The position numbers were made by a program, and so were the translations under genes. Shown piece by piece: positions 7,202 through 7,793 of a stretch of 7,793 bases of DNA. The stretch is from the NCBI GenBank assembly GCA_964345135.1, contig CAYFQI010000140.1:1-7793 (forward strand), given 5' to 3'. The stretch comes from CAYMKE01 sp964345135. Its GTDB lineage: Bacteria > Bacteroidota > Bacteroidia > Bacteroidales > JBBRXJ01. The notes under the pieces are model-generated. The model had not been told where the DNA came from, did not search any database, and saw only the letters and a list, made by a program, of their open reading frames with translations. Position 1 is the stretch's first letter, and each line of letters starts with the position of its first letter.

Positions 7202-7510
7202 ATGAAAAGAACAATTATTTTTATTTTATTAATCATGGTATGTGGTATGATGAGTGCCCAGAATGTATACAAAACATCGTACAAGAGTGAAGCGGATAAG
7301 AAAATTTATGTTACCGAATATAAAAGTGAGGCAGACATGATTGTATTTGAGACCAAATATAAAAGTGAAGCCAAACCGTACAGTGGCATTTGGTATTGGA
7401 CTAAATATAAAAGTGAAGCAGACTGGAAGGTGTACTTTACCAAATACAAGAGTGAGGCTGATCTGAAAATTTATTTCTCAAAATACAAGAGTGAAGCAGG
7501 CATGAAATAA
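7202..7510 (+). CDS. Small secreted YKSEA-repeat protein (DUF6150 / 7(1) septoil knot type)
   Basis: A 102-aa protein with a clear Sec signal peptide (MKRTIIFILLIMVCGMMSA, probable cut before Q20), leaving about 83 residues outside the cytoplasm. The mature part is almost entirely repeats. YKSEA occurs six times, at residues 27, 40, 53, 69, 82 and 95. Spacing is 13, 13, 16, 13 and 13, so two groups of three repeats flank a slightly longer centre (KPYSGIWYWTK). Between YKSEA motifs, D-x-K-(I/V)-Y-(F/V) strands recur, giving alternating charged turns and beta strands. I recall such Bacteroidota proteins as DUF6150, later named 7(1) septoil knot proteins after the predicted deep beta knot; this link is from memory. 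No enzyme motif is visible, and the role is unknown. At DNA level the repeat cores differ by synonymous changes (TACAAG/TATAAA, GAA/GAG), consistent with selection on the protein. Its own promoter should lie in the structured 221-bp spacer upstream. Confidence 0.85.
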   Translation: MKRTIIFILLIMVCGMMSAQNVYKTSYKSEADKKIYVTEYKSEADMIVFETKYKSEAKPYSGIWYWTKYKSEADWKVYFTKYKSEADLKIYFSKYKSEAGMK

Positions 7511-7528
7511 GAAATGAAAAATATATAA

Positions 7529-7705
7529 ATATCTGTTTGTACTATACGAGCAAAAGATACATTAGGAGCCGGTGATATTTTTCATGGCGCATTTTGTTAT
7601 TATTATGCTTTATCAGGAGATATAAAAAATAGTATAACGGAAGCATTTGTGATAGCAGGAAAGTCTTGTGAATCATTTGGAACGAGAAAGTGGATGGATT
7701 TCTAA
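7529..7705 (+). pseudogene. C-terminal stub of a PfkB-family sugar kinase
   Basis: A reading frame without a usable start (stop at 7526-7528, open 7529-7702, stop 7703-7705) encodes about 58 residues containing DTLGAGDIFHGAF, the PfkB/ribokinase C-terminal signature with its anion-hole GAGD and catalytic Asp. It continues through helices to SCESFGTRKWM, an ending typical of some PfkB kinases. Intact members are about 300 aa, so roughly 80 percent of the gene is missing at the 5' side. The recognisable homology begins around 7541-7556, only 30-45 bases after the stop of the YKSEA-repeat gene, so that gene or its flanking DNA replaced the rest. No ribosome site or ATG makes the stub translatable as a kinase. 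The family is clear; the original substrate cannot be told. Confidence 0.85.
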
Positions 7706-7749
7706 GTTTCTAAGTTTTTAAGTTGATTAAGTTAATTAAGTTAATTGGG
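7699..7749 (+). repeat. Degenerate 8-9 bp tandem repeat
   Basis: Six consecutive units are visible: TTTCTAAG twice (7699-7706, 7707-7714), TTTTTAAG (7715-7722), TTGATTAAG (7723-7731), TTAATTAAG (7732-7740) and TTAATTGGG (7741-7749). The first unit overlaps the stop codon of the kinase stub. The graded change from TTTCTAAG to TTAATTAAG suggests growth by slippage followed by drift. Bases 7750-7793 after it contain nothing I recognise. Confidence 0.75.
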
Positions 7750-7793
7750 TTTATCTGGTTTTGTTTTATCCGGCAGCTCAGCGTAGAAGAACC

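Noticed and set aside
7280..7498. CRISPR-like array from the regularly spaced AGTGARGC cores
   Set aside because: The regular spacing is an in-frame 13-residue protein repeat in an open frame with a signal peptide; the short cores and non-unique spacers do not fit CRISPR.

Overview
The window looks like a piece of chromosome from a low-GC member of the Bacteroidota. This rests on the gene families (a DUF4301-type protein, a YKSEA-repeat secreted protein, an M20C dipeptidase), the AT-rich spacers, and the lack of strong Shine-Dalgarno sites. The exact lineage cannot be read from the sequence.

Layout, left to right. (1) The 3' part of a uroporphyrinogen decarboxylase-fold gene enters from the left edge (+) and meets, 3 bp later, a convergent DUF4301-type gene (-) whose motifs suggest a nucleotidyltransferase-like fold. 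(2) A 313-bp AT-rich spacer separates that gene from a divergent sodC (+), a Cu,Zn superoxide dismutase made as a lipoprotein. (3) Four bases after sodC lies a wrecked type II NADH dehydrogenase gene: its N-terminus is joined to a near-C-terminal segment, with a frameshift and loss of most of the middle. (4) Next come an enlarged nucleoside-diphosphate-kinase-like gene (339 aa) and, 30 bp later, an NfsA-like nitroreductase; both are on + and probably co-transcribed. (5) A complete pepD-type Xaa-His dipeptidase (-) converges on the nitroreductase. (6) A 221-bp divergent spacer holds a 12-bp perfect palindrome and a second, mutually exclusive inverted repeat. It leads to a small secreted protein made of six YKSEA repeats (DUF6150 / '7(1) septoil knot' type). 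(7) Right after it is the C-terminal stub of a PfkB-family sugar kinase, running into a degenerate 8-9 bp tandem repeat near the right edge.

The genes do not form one pathway. They read as a housekeeping and stress mix (antioxidant, flavin reductase, peptidase, nucleotide metabolism) between broken genes. The two remnants (ndh and pfkB) and the decayed repeats suggest a region that has been rearranged or is losing genes. The most unusual items are the enlarged NDK-like protein with an almost complete catalytic residue set, the repeat protein with its structured upstream region, and the two gene fossils. No CRISPR array, tRNA, rRNA, insertion sequence or obvious defence system was seen.
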